In this document: positions 28,878 through 41,000 of the stretch, piece by piece
How the letters are laid out: each line of letters starts with the position of its first letter
How positions within the stretch are numbered: position 1 is the first letter of the stretch
From: Morella rubra
Lineage: Eukaryota > Streptophyta > Magnoliopsida > Fagales > Myricaceae
Reading direction: 5' to 3'
NCBI GenBank assembly: GCA_003952965.2
Contig: RXIC02000013.1
Location: 496,001-560,000, forward strand
Length of the DNA: 64,000 bases
Position numbers and translations under genes: made by a program
Notes under the pieces: model-generated
Told to the model about the DNA's origin: nothing
What the model saw: the letters and a program-made list of their open reading frames with translations, nothing else
Databases searched by the model: none

Positions 28878-30781
28878 ATGGCTGCTTCAACTGTGGAAGT
28901 ACCAGTCTTCACAGACACCAACTTGGGCACTCGCATAGCAATGGCTGTCCCTCTAGATATCACAGCAAGAGATTTCAAGAGTGAGCCAGAAATCTCACTC
29001 CCATTACTTTCAAGCCGATTAGTTTTTTTAATTCTTCTTTTGTCTTTTGCTGTTCTTTATGCCATTTTATTTTTAGTGAAACGAAGAAAAGTTTACGTTC
29101 CTGGATAATGCAGCGTTGTTGTAGAAAACCATTAGATGAATTATTCTGGGTGGTAGGAATTTTGTTTCTGTGACTTCTTTCATTTGAAAACGCTTTCTTT
29201 AGTGATCTGTTCATTTATTTGTATCGGTATTGGATTCCTTTTCCTTTGTTCTACTTATACGTTGATATGTGTGTCTATATACATATGCGTCTACATACTT
29301 TAAAGCTCTTTAAACCCCTTTCCCCCACCGGGGGGTCCAATATCATTAATGTCCAGTGATGTAGAGCAGGTTAATCTTGGGTGTTGATGATCAAAATTAA
29401 ATTCTTTGAAGAGAGGTATATGTGGATACTTCTTTCCAATCGTTTTGAGCTATCTGAGGTTTTGCTCGTGGACTAATTAAGAAGTTGTGTAGTATCTGAC
29501 TAATTTCTTGTTCCACTCCATACGCTGAGCATGTAATTTAACTTCAGTGCAGCATGTCATATATTGATATATCTGCCATGTTCTAATTTGCTGAATAATA
29601 ATTAGTCATAAATCTTTTGGTAGGAGAAGCTGAAAGAGCGCACTTCAATTGTTTCCCAAAATCTGGAGAGATCACGATCCATGGATTAATGGTGCCTTAT
29701 CATTTTCCAGTTCTTGCTTTCAATTATGTTTGTTGAATTACTTCTTTGTCGTCTTCTCTTATTCAGTAGTGCTTCTAAGCCTATACCCATCATCTAGTAG
29801 GTGAAGCGAAAATCATGCTTTTACCATCTGCCAGAATCGATGCCTATAAGGTATGCTTTCCAGGGTAAGAAAGGGACATGGTTTTTGCGTATCATAGCTA
29901 GGCCTTTGAGCGATTTAAGTGGACCAGGTAAATGCAAGGGTGCAGCTAGGAAAATTGAGGAGTATATGTACAAAGGTAGAGAAGATACTGCTTACTTGGA
30001 GCCACCAAAATACCGTCCAAGCACTGGTAAGACGGAGACAAGAGGAGAATGTATGAAAAGGACTTTGGGGAGATCAAATTACCCTAAACCTTCAACCCAA
30101 ATGCTTCACAGCTCTGTCTCTCTTCCAAAGGAGAAGTCAAATAAAAGATTGCAGAAACGTCCTCTTTCAGAGTTCACAGCTAGTGAAATAAAGGGGGAAA
30201 GCAGTGGTAGAGAAGATACTCATGGTGCTACTGCCAAAGAAAGGTCTAGTTTCTCTGCGTCTGCAACTGAAGATGAGCGTAGAGAACGATTGAGCTCCAT
30301 CCCGATGGTCGAGGCCCCAAGTGAGATGTCATCAGAAGGAATATCTGTTACAGGAATCATCAAGAGATACTTCCCAACTTCCAATGAGTTTAGCAGTTTT
30401 GGGAGCCCTTCAAGCTCTGATGTCAATATCGCACATAGAACTGTCGAAAGTCAGATGGAAGAACAATTGAAGACTAAAACAGATGGTAAATGCTCAAGCA
30501 TACAATTTGAGGGCATCCCAGAGTTTACAGTCAAAACACCTCCAAGGATGTTGCCATTGCCTTTGCTAGCTGCCTCGACTCCGGACTCTTTAAGAGATAA
30601 GCTTAAAAGCTCAGGAGTTGGGAGACGTCTCATGCTCGCCTCATCTAATATCAGGATTTCAGGGAGTAAGCAAAAACCTGGAATTTCTCTATTCAGATTT
30701 AAAGATGGAAAATTGTTAGAACCCAATTCGCTTCCTCTGATTAGAAATTCAGCCTTTGAGATGAGTGACAAGGAGGACTGA
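28878..30781 (+). CDS. Uncharacterised plant protein, 383 aa, basic and Ser-rich
   Basis: Three exons join in phase: 28878-28980, 29624-29691 and 29801-30781, all with GT-AG introns, giving 383 residues. I do not recognise the family. The N-terminal ~90 residues look like a compact folded domain: a VPVFTDTNLGTRIAMAVPLD strand pair, DITARDFKREAERAHFNCFP, GEITIHGLMVKRKSCFYHLP and a KGTWFLRI strand, resembling a beta-grasp (ubiquitin-like) layout by pattern only. The rest (about 95-383) is low in hydrophobics and rich in Ser, Lys and Glu, likely disordered, with a more ordered-looking C-terminal tail (GRRLMLASSNIRISGSK...FRFKDGKLLE). There are no membrane segments; a nuclear location is plausible from the basic clusters but is inference. 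It is divergent to the methyltransferase gene, about 1.5 kb apart with the Mutator-like element between. If exon 1 is read through without splicing, it would instead make a 76-aa protein ending in a membrane helix, which I consider an artefact. Confidence 0.75.
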
Positions 30782-33700
30782 CACTATCGGAGGCCTCCTG
30801 GCAGATGGGACCAACTCTCCACTGAACTGTTATGCTCATGGTGAACGGAAGCTACTTTGCAGCAGCCTCATGGTTGGGTTAAGTTTGTGTTCTAGGCAAG
30901 CAACACCAATACCAGTAGTTCTTTCTATGAATCTGGACAAATGCCTGTTCACCAATATTAAAACTTGTGATTCAGGTTGAGCAACAGCAGTGGAATAATT
31001 TAGTTGAACTACGGAAACGAACCCATGGAACTTGAGACTCGTGATTTAGGTTGACCAACAATTTTTTGTCGTGATATTTCATATGACGGTAGAACTGCTG
31101 TCTTCTATGCATGTATATCTGGGTTGACAGGGACAGATAAAACTAGAAGGTTTGAAATGGTTTTTCAAAAGGAATGGTCTTCAATAAAGAAATGCATACT
31201 GGTGTGTGTAGCTCAAGTGATCAATTTTCAAGTTGCGGTAGTACTTATCAAACAGAGAAAAGTCTAAGGTTAAAGTGATAAATCTGCAGTGAATTTCAGT
31301 TGTAAGTTTACAGCTAAAAGGGCAAGTTGAAGACAGTTCTTTCTTTCAAGGCATTAGCTTTTTAATGCTCCAGGGTTGCTCGCTTTATAGTCAACCCAAC
31401 ACTGTACGGCATGAGCTGATGACAGCCATGCACCACCTACGGCCGCGTTCTCCTCTCTTTCAAGAGGTCTCGCAGCATGTCAAGGCCTGGTGGGCTTGAA
31501 ATTTGATTTAATTTTTTATATTCTAGTTCTGTTAGTTTTCAGAGAATGAGCAGTAGCTCAGTCCTTATTCCGCTCTCTGTATTCAACGGATGAAGTTAAT
31601 TGCTGTTTTGGGTTCGTTGATTCTTGATTAAATTGAATTATCTCGCTTACTCCTATGTTCAGCTGTTTGCTTTCTAATTTGCTTCCCTTCTTTTGGAGAT
31701 TTATCCAAGAGTAACATCCTGGTCGACCATATGACAAATGCTCTAGTGTGCACAAGTTATTGGCCTAATTAGTAACATTCATTGAGAAGAAAAAGAAGAA
31801 GAAATAGCTTAATTTTTATTTTATTTTTTACTTTGGCCATAATATCTTTCATTGGATTGTTTTGTTATCTGCAGATCAAGAAAATTTTTTATTGATATTT
31901 CTGCAACGTCTGAGCAGAAAAAAGATTACCACTTGTTGCCAGTTTCAATACCTAATCAATTTTTGTCAGCAAAGCAATCAGGATCCACATTGTAGTCCTA
32001 CCCAATTTGTCATTGGAAGGGAAATCTGAAGACCAAAAGCCTGTTATATCAGGTTTTCAGATTATTTTCCCACCCCCGAAGGAAAAGAATGGGGTACGTG
32101 TGAATTGGACCTAAAGAAAGGAACAATCTGCTTTAATTGCGGCCTTTTCTCTTACCTTTTTCTCTATGTGCTGAAGAGAAAAGGATTCTTTTAAGGAATC
32201 TGTTTCCCCAAAGTATCAAGAAAACATGTGGATTGGTTGAGAAATATCTACTTGTTTCATTATATCATATATCGAAGCTCATCTCATGAAAAGACACTGG
32301 TAATTAATGGACAACCTCATTCAACCAAAATTTGTATTTTCACCAAGCAAATCCAAAAAAATTTTTTTTTTTTGGTTTTGCTTGCATCGCTTGAGTTCTA
32401 CATGTGTGAGAGAGGACTGTGAGTATGAAGGCCATACCACTAGTATTCTTCAATATAAGACGATATCCAATCCAAAAGGTTTATACAAACTATCTATTAA
32501 ACCAGATATTTGCTTCAACTAATTGCATATAATTATAAATAATTCCCATCTTGAAAAAAGGGTCAAGTTAATTTGATCATGTTCCACCCTCCACTGCTCT
32601 AATTTGCAAGGAATTTAATATTTTTGAGGCAATAATAAATTTAATCTTCAATAGTATCATGGATTTCTTAGCTTAATTTATCTCATTGTTTGAGATTATA
32701 CCCACGCTTAACAGGTCAGAACCCTATTTATGTCTACCACCAGCTCTTCCTTTGGTCCTTGCACACTTGTCCCATTTGTTTTTTTTTTTTTTTTTTTTTT
32801 TTCTAAGCTTGTCCCATTTGCATTCGACCACAGAAGCCATGGGCTGCTACATTTACCGGCTACCCAATACTTAAGAGCAGAGCTGTGAGGCTGCTCGAGC
32901 TTATAGCTCAATGCCGTACGTGCATATGTACCTCCACAAATCTGCAGTGGACAAGTAACATAATCTATACAAAAACATAAGCTCTGCGCGTTGATGGTGC
33001 CCATTGGTTTTGCCACTTCTTTATGTCCTCTAGAGTCGCCTTTTACCTATTTGTTTAAAGGTCCCAAAAAAAAAGTAGTTTTGCTGTTGTCGCTCATGGA
33101 ATAAAGTTGGTGTGGGCCTCATGTTCTCTCCCAAACCTTCTTCGCTAAGAAAGTCCAGCTTATGCGCATCCCAGTTTTACCAAGCAACCTCTAAAGCGAC
33201 ATTCCTCTATGCGGTGGCTGTGAAAATTTTAGATTTACCCAAGCTTTTGATTTATCATGACAATTAGTATTATTTTCGCCCAAACACGTTTTATCTAGAT
33301 TTTTTTTTTTTTTTTTATCACCAGGTGATGTTCTGACATCCTAATTTTTATCACATTAGAGAAATAATAAAAAAAAAAAAGTGTTTCATTTGATCACTCC
33401 CTCTTATACACAGTCAAAACAACATATATAATATATATTATCAGATCAATAACTCTTACTAATTTTCAAGATATGAAGTTTAACTTCAGAGGTTTTTACT
33501 AAAAAAGAACAGAAACACCATTTGATTATTCGATTAATATTAGGAAAAAATATATTTTTCACCCGCGAATTATCATTGATTTTATAATTTGTATCCTAAA
33601 CTATCACTTTTGAGACATTGCATTTATTGAAGATATTGTTACCAATCTATTAAATTCTCAAGAATATTATTGTTAATAGAGGGTGTAAAGTGTCTAAAAA

Positions 33701-34690
33701 TTTAACAACTTTTTCAAAGCATTTGAGATTGATAATTAGAAAGTATAATGTTTCAAAAAATGATAATTTATGGTACAAATTGTAAAAATTATAATAATTC
33801 GTGAATGAAAAATATATTTTTTCTTTAATAATATTTGATTGAAAATCATTTTGGGTCTTTTAAATTAGGAAATCGAAATAACTTTGAGGTTTAAACTGCT
33901 AGATTTCTCACACTAAGCATTCGAACTATAAAAAGATCTAAAAAACACACATCGATAAATTTTGATAATTCGAAAATTCAACGTGAGAAAATTGATTATT
34001 CCGATAAAAAAAAATGGCATTACCCCATAATCTAATACTGTAGAATGAAAGCGTACACTTCTATAACCTATGAATGCCGATAAAATAATATGAAATACTA
34101 TTTATTTATTTGTTATCTCCTTCAGATCTTATCATAATAGCGTCTTGCAACTTTTTGAGAATGACATTAACAATTCTTAACTGTAAAAAATATATATTTA
34201 AATTTCATGTTTGTGATTAATAATTAACCATTTTTTGTTTGTGGTCGCTTAATAATTAACCATTTAAGTGTATAGAATGATAGGTCAATAAATTGTAATT
34301 AGTTAATGCAAGCCCTCTGTCATGACTTGCATGGAGGTAGATTCCAACTCTAAATTGGTAAGAAGCTTATTTTCATTGAACAAATGGCTGTATATATAAG
34401 GCAATCATGTGAAATTTATCCACAATATATTAAATAAACTTCACAAAAAGATAAAACCTATTTACTCACAATATCCAAACACAATTAAATGCGGTACTTC
34501 TTGGGTGGTTTATTATCGATAAGGTAAAAAGGTGTTTAGTTTTTTTAAATTATTTTGAAATTGTTACCACAAATTAATTTTAAGGGTAGATTGTGGAACA
34601 GAATAATTATACAAATTTTAAAAGAAAAAATAGCGACGATTTACTTCGTTTTTCTCTCTCTCCGAATATCTGTTTAGTTTTCCTGTTCAA
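30782..34690. other. AT-rich intergenic region, no gene recognised
   Basis: The first few hundred bases are probably the 3' untranslated region of the preceding gene. Beyond that I see only AT-rich sequence, poly-T runs (for example 32779-32802 and 33300-33317) and one inverted-repeat element at 33541-33835. No open stretch here has features of a real protein. Confidence 0.5.
33541..33835. repeat. Short inverted-repeat element (MITE-like)
   Basis: About 90 bp at each end are imperfect reverse complements. The left begins AAAAAATATATTTTTCAC and the right, reversed, AAAAAATATATTTTTCAT, followed by matching GAATTAT, ATAATTTGTA and TATCA blocks. The total is about 295 bp, AT-rich, with no coding capacity. 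I could not define a target duplication. Confidence 0.6.
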
Positions 34691-34708
34691 TCTCTTCTCT
34701 CCTCTTCC

Positions 34709-34725
34709 CTTTATATATATACACA
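34709..34725 (+). promoter_or_regulatory. Probable TATA box of the UPL gene
   Basis: TTTATATATATACACAC lies in pyrimidine-rich promoter DNA about 330 bases before the start codon at 35050. The distance leaves room for a 5' leader of roughly 300 bases. Confidence 0.5.
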
Positions 34726-35049
34726 CAGCACTTGGCTTCTGAGTCGGTATTGTTCTCCAACTCGGTTTCTTGTTCAATCTGTGATCTCATCGAAACCCTA
34801 ATTCCCGACCTCAGAAACCCGGAATTTTCTAGGTTGTCGTTCCAATTCCATCTGACTATTGTTCGGGATCATATTTATAGGATCCGATCACTGTGAATAG
34901 TGACAAAAACCCGGAATTTTCTTTTTTTTTACCTTTTGTTCCAGTCTTCCATTTCGGGGTCTCTGATTTTCCGATCGATTATCGGTTGTCCGGAGATTTG
35001 ATCGGTTTCTAAAAGCGGTTTCAATCCGTGAAATGCTTTTAGTTCCAAG

Positions 35050-38000
35050 ATGAAGTTGAAGAGGAGGAGGGCACTGGAAGTGGTCAGCATCTTCACTTAT
35101 ACACAATATTCGATTGCTTAAATTAATGCCTCCATAACTACCTTTTTTTTTTTTTTTGATTTTATGAGTTTCACTTATATATTTCTATTTTCCAGAGAAA
35201 CCTGGAATCCAATGACTGCTTTGGTATTCGGTTTTTTGCAAAATGATTGCTTTGCCATAGTCTTCTTTTATGGTGTGATTTAGATGGCGTATAGTGTTAT
35301 GTGTTTATGTTTGCCATGCTTTCTTTGGTTGCCGAGAAATTCTGGGAAAGAGGTCACGATTTTGAGAATAATTTCCTTTTCTTTTCGGCTTATTATTTGG
35401 GTCTCTGAATTTGAAAATCATCAGTTCACTGAGCTAAAAACTACTGCTTAGGCTTTTGTGCGCATGGGAGAAAATGTAGAAACAAGAGTAAGAAACTCCG
35501 AGCATTGATTGTTCACTCAACGTGCAGCCAATCGGAGCATTGATTGTTCCTCTTAGCTGAAGTATGTAAAGAGAGAGAGGGAGAGAAAAAAAAGAAATGA
35601 TTGTTAGTGCATGCGGGACAACCTAAATTTGCCTAGGACACGCAATATTTTCACATGACAGAACAAATAATTTTGAATTTTTTTTCTAACTTTTAAACAA
35701 GAAGTAAAGGATGTTAGAAACAGCGGAATTTGCATTCTGTAACATGAAATGTTTATGCTTATCTTGAGCTAGGGAGTGAATTCAACTTTAGACAAGTGGG
35801 ATATCGCTAAATTCAGTATGCCTGTGTTCTATAAGGAATGTGGCAATCATTACTTCTCAGTAATTGGTAGTTTAAAAGCCTTGTTCAAGATCTGGTAGTT
35901 AAGCTTCAGGCTTTTATCCTTTGATATTCGAAAAGCCTCCAGGAACTCTGGCGGTGAAATTCCTGTGACCTTAGTCTTTCATACTGTGGAAACATTTTTG
36001 TCAGGCAAGTGTTAGTACAGGGTCTTGTACTTTCAGATTTTTTTTATTCTTTCTATCTGTTTTCTATATCCCATTTGTCACTTGTTTTTCTGTTGGAGAG
36101 ATGTAAAGTTTTCTAGTCCTGTGGGGATGCCTACAAATCTAGTAACTACGTTTTCCATACTATTGTTACAGCCTCCCAAAATTAGATCCTTCATTGATGC
36201 TGTCACTGCTGTTCCACTCGAGGATATTGAAGGACCCCTCAAAGGTTTCATTTGGGAATTTGATAAGGTGCCTTTTTTAGCCTTTCTGGTATAACCTAAT
36301 GGTTGCTATTATGCCGTTTGATTTATTTGTATCTTGGTGGTGCAGGGAGATTTCCATCATTGGGTGGATCTTTTTAATCATTTTGATTCATTTTTTGAGA
36401 AGCACATAAAATCGAGAAAGGATTTGCTGGTTGAGGATAATTTTCTGGACTGTGATCCTCCCTTTCCAAGAGAAGCTGTTATTCAAATTCTCCGTGTTAT
36501 AAGAATAATTTTGGAGAATTGCACAAATAAGCACTTCTATAGTTCTTATGAGGTATGTTTGTATTTTTGTTCAACAATTGTTCTTATTTAGTAGTGTTTG
36601 TTGGAGAAAGGTCAATTCCTGTGTTATTATGTTTTGGCTTATATTCTTGTGAGGATTTCACTTGAAGTTTTGTTCTTCTTACCTCCAAAAATCTTTATCC
36701 TTCTGTTTTGTTTGTAATTGCAGCAGCATCTTTCTTTACTGCTTGCTTCCACTGATCCGGACATTATTGAGGCCTGCCTGCAGACTTTGGCTGCTTTTTT
36801 GAAAAAGACAATTGGCAAGTACTCCATTAGAGATTCTTCTCTGAATTCAAAGTTATTTGCTCTTGCACAAGGTTGGGGGGGAAAGGAAGAGGGTCTTGGA
36901 TTAATTGCAACTGCTGTAGAGGATGGTTGTGACCCAATTGCCTATAAGTTGGGTTGCACCCTGCATTTTGAATTCTATGCTTCCAGTGAGCTGTCAGGGG
37001 AACAACCTGCTGCCGAAAAATCGACCCAAGGCTTGCAAATCATTCATTCAACTGACATCAATACTCGCCCGGAGACTGATCTGGAGCTTTTAAGCAATTT
37101 AGTTGCAGAATACAAAGTACCCAGCAGTTTAAGATTTTCTCTTTTGACAAGATTGCGCTTTGCAAGGGCTTTTGGCTCTTTAGCTTCTCGGCAGCAGTAT
37201 ACCTGCATTCGTTTGTATGCCTTCATAGTTCTTGTTCAAGCAAGTGGTGATGCAGAGGATCTGGTTTCTTTCTTCAACACTGAGCCTGAGTTTGTCAATG
37301 AGTTGGTGTCGTTATTAAGCTATGAAGATGCAGTTCCTGAGAAAATTCGAATTCTGTGTCTGCTTTCTTTGGTTGCTCTTTGTCCAGATAGGTCTCGCCA
37401 ACCTTCTGTCTTGACAGCCATCACATCCGGTGGTCACCGTGGCATCCTCTCCAGCCTCATGCAGAAGGCTATTGACTCTGTTATTAGTGATGCCTCAAAG
37501 TGGTCTGTAGTTTTTGCCGAGGCTCTGTTATCTCTTGTCACTGTTTTAGTTTCATCATCCTCAGGTTGCTCAGCCATGCGCGAAGCAGGATTTATTCCTA
37601 CTCTTCTACCCCTCCTTAAAGATACGAATCCACAACACTTACATTTGGTGAGCACAGCTGTCCATATTCTAGAAGCTTTTATGGATTACAGTAATCCAGC
37701 TGCTGCCTTGTTCAGAGACTTGGGGGGTTTGGATGATACCATCTCTCGCCTGAAGGTGGAAGTAACACAGATAGAAAATGGTTCAAAGCAACAAGGTGAA
37801 AGCTCTGATTGTAGTGGGAGGAGTGAGCAAGTAGTTGCTGGTGCCTCCAGTGATCTAGATGACATGCAGCCTCTATATTCTGAAGCATTAGTTTCATATC
37901 ACCGGCGATTGTTGATGAAAGTCTTACTACGTGCTATATCTCTCGGAACTTATGCCCCTGGAAGTACTGCGCGTGTTTATGGCTCTGAAGAGAGTTTACC

Positions 38001-41000
38001 ATATTGCTTATGCATAATTTTTAGAAGGGCGAAAGATTTTGGTGGTGGGGTGTTTTCACTTGCAGCGACTGTCATGAGTGATTTGATTCACAAGGATCCC
38101 ACTTGTTTTCCTGTCTTAGATGCAGCTGGTCTTCCCTCTGCCTTCTTGGATGCTATAATGGATGTTGTTCTATGCTCTTCTGAAGCTATAACTTGCATAC
38201 CCCAGTGTTTGGATGCTTTGTGCCTAAACAATAATGGCCTTCAGGCTGTTAGAGATCGCAATGCTTTGAGATGCTTTGTGAAAATATTTACTTCAAGAAC
38301 GTACTTGCGTGCCCTCACTAGTGATACTCCTGTGTCCTTGTCTAGTGGACTCGATGAACTAATGCGACATGCTTCTTCACTGCGTGGGCCTGGAGTGGAT
38401 ATGTTGATTGAGATCTTGAATACCATTTTGAGCATTGGATCTGGGGTTGATTCTTCTTGCTTATCAACTGATCCTTTGTGCTCTTCTACTCCTGTTCCAA
38501 TGGAAACTGACGGTGAAGAAAGGAACTTGGTTCTTGTAGATGATAGGGAAGCATGCAAGATTGATACTTCAGAGCAGATCATTGAGCCATCAGCTGATTC
38601 CTCGATTGTTCACATTGAGTCATTCCTCTCTGATTATGTGAGCAATGTTGCTCGTCTTCTAGAAACAATTCTTCAGAATTCTGATACGTGCCGTATATTT
38701 GTAGAGAAGAAGGGGATTGAAGCTGTTCTGCAGTTGTTTACTTTGCCTTTAATGCCTCTTTCAGTGTCAGTTGGTCAGAGTATTTCTGTTGCCTTTAAGA
38801 ACTTCTCACCACAGCATTCTGCATCGCTTGCTCGGGCAGTATGTTCATTTCTGAGAGATCATCTGAAATCAACAAATGAACTCTTAGCTTCAGTTGGAGG
38901 GACTCAGCTTGCTGTGGTTGAATCTGGACTGCAAACAAAGGTTCTGAGACATTTTTCCAGTCTTGAAGGCATTCTGTCTCTATCTAATTTTTTATTGAAG
39001 GGGACTACTAGCGTGGTCTCAGAGCTTGGCACTGCAGATGCTGATGTTCTGAGAGATCTTGGGAGCACATACAGGGAGATAATCTGGCAAATTTCTTTGT
39101 GTAATGATTCCAAGGTGGATGAGAAGAAGAATGTTGATCAAGAACCTGAGAGTTCAGAGGCAGCTCCATCCAATGCTGTTGGAAGAGAGAGCGATGATGA
39201 TGCAAATATTTCAGTTGTGAGATACATCAACCCTGTTTTCAGGAATGGTTCTCAATCCTTGTGGGCTGGTGACAGAGAGTTTCTGTCTGTTGTTCGTTCT
39301 GGTGAAGGTTTGCACCGACGCAGTCGACATGGGTTGACCCGCATACGTGGAAGGACAGCCCGGCACCTGGAGGCTTTGAACATCGATTCTGAAGTTCCGT
39401 CAAGTGCACCGGAGACATCTTCTTCCCAGGATATGAAAAAGAAAAGCCCAGATGTTGTTGTTTTAGAAATTCTCAATAAGCTTGCTTCAACAATGCGCTC
39501 TTTCTTCACGGCTCTGGTCAAGGGATTTACATCGCCAAACCGTCGTAGAGCTGACACAGGGTCATTGAGTTCAGCTTCAAAGACCCTCGGAACTGGCCTG
39601 GCTAAAGTATTTCTTGAGGCTCTCAGTTTCTCTGGGCATATTACTTCTGTGGGGCTTGACACATCTTTGTCAGTGAAATGTCGATATCTTGGAAAGGTAG
39701 TGGATGACATGATATCACTGACATTTGACATCAGGAGACGAACTTGTTATACTGCAATGGTCAATAATTTTTATGTTCATGGTACCTTTAAGGAGCTACT
39801 GACAACATTTGAGGCTACAAGTCAGTTATTGTGGACACTACCATACTCTAGTATTGATAATGAAAAGACAGGTGAAGGAAATAAATTGTCACACAGTACA
39901 TGGCTGCTTGATACGTTACAGAGCTATTGCCGTGAACTTGAGTATTTTGTTAATTCTTCTTCACTTCTATCTCCAACTTCTGCATCCCAAGCACAGCTTC
40001 TTGTGCAGCCAGTTGCAGTTGGTCTTTCAATTGGGTTATTTCCTGTTCCGAGGGACCCTGAAGTCTTTGTTCGTATGCTGCAATCTCAGGTTCTTGATGT
40101 GATACTTCCTGTTTGGAACCACCCCATGTTTCCTAAATGTAGTCTGGGTTTTGTTGCTTCCATTCTTTCACTTGTTACACATGTGTACTCTGGTGTTGGA
40201 GATGTGAAACGAAATCGCAGTGGCATTGTGGGGACTACGAACCAGAGGTTCTTGCCCCCTCCACCTGATGAAGCTACTATTGCCACCATAGTCGAGATGG
40301 GTTTTACAAGGGCAAGAGCAGAGGAGGCACTAAGGCGAGTGGAAACAAATAGTGTTGAGATGGCCATGGAATGGCTGTTTAGTCATGCTGAGGATCCTGT
40401 ACAGGAGGATGATGAGCTAGCTCGAGCACTTGCTCTATCACTGGGAAATTCTTCAGAAACAGCTAAAGTTGATAATATTGAGAAATCACCGGATCTCCTG
40501 ACCGAAGATGGGCATATGAAGGCACCCCCTGTTGATGATATTCTTGTTGCTTCGGTGAAACTATTTCAGAGCAGTGATACAATGGCATTTCCATTAAATG
40601 ATCTGTTTGTTACACTTTGCAATCGGAACAAAGGAGAAGACCGTCCAAAAGTGGCATCTTATCTTATTCAGCAGCTGAAGCTTTGCCCTCGGGACTTTTC
40701 AAAGGATACCAGTGCTTTGAGCATGTTATCACATATTATAGCTCTACTTCTTTTTGAGGATGGAAGTACACGACAAATTGCGGCAGAGAATGGTATTGTA
40801 TCTCCTGCAATAGATATTTTAGCCAACTTTAAGGCTCAAAATGAGTCAGGGAATGAGATTCTGGCCCCCAGATGCATTAGCACTTTACTGCTTATCCTGG
40901 ATAACATGTTGCAGTCCAGGCCCAAAATTTGTCCTGAGAGTACAGATGGAACTCCCGCAGGGTCTCTGCTGGATTCGTCTGGAGAGCCTGCTTCTTTTGC

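Noticed and set aside
28878-29108. A 76-aa membrane protein from the unspliced first exon
   Set aside because: A GTGAG donor follows 28980 and two downstream exons join in phase to a longer protein with better composition; the membrane-like tail is intron sequence.
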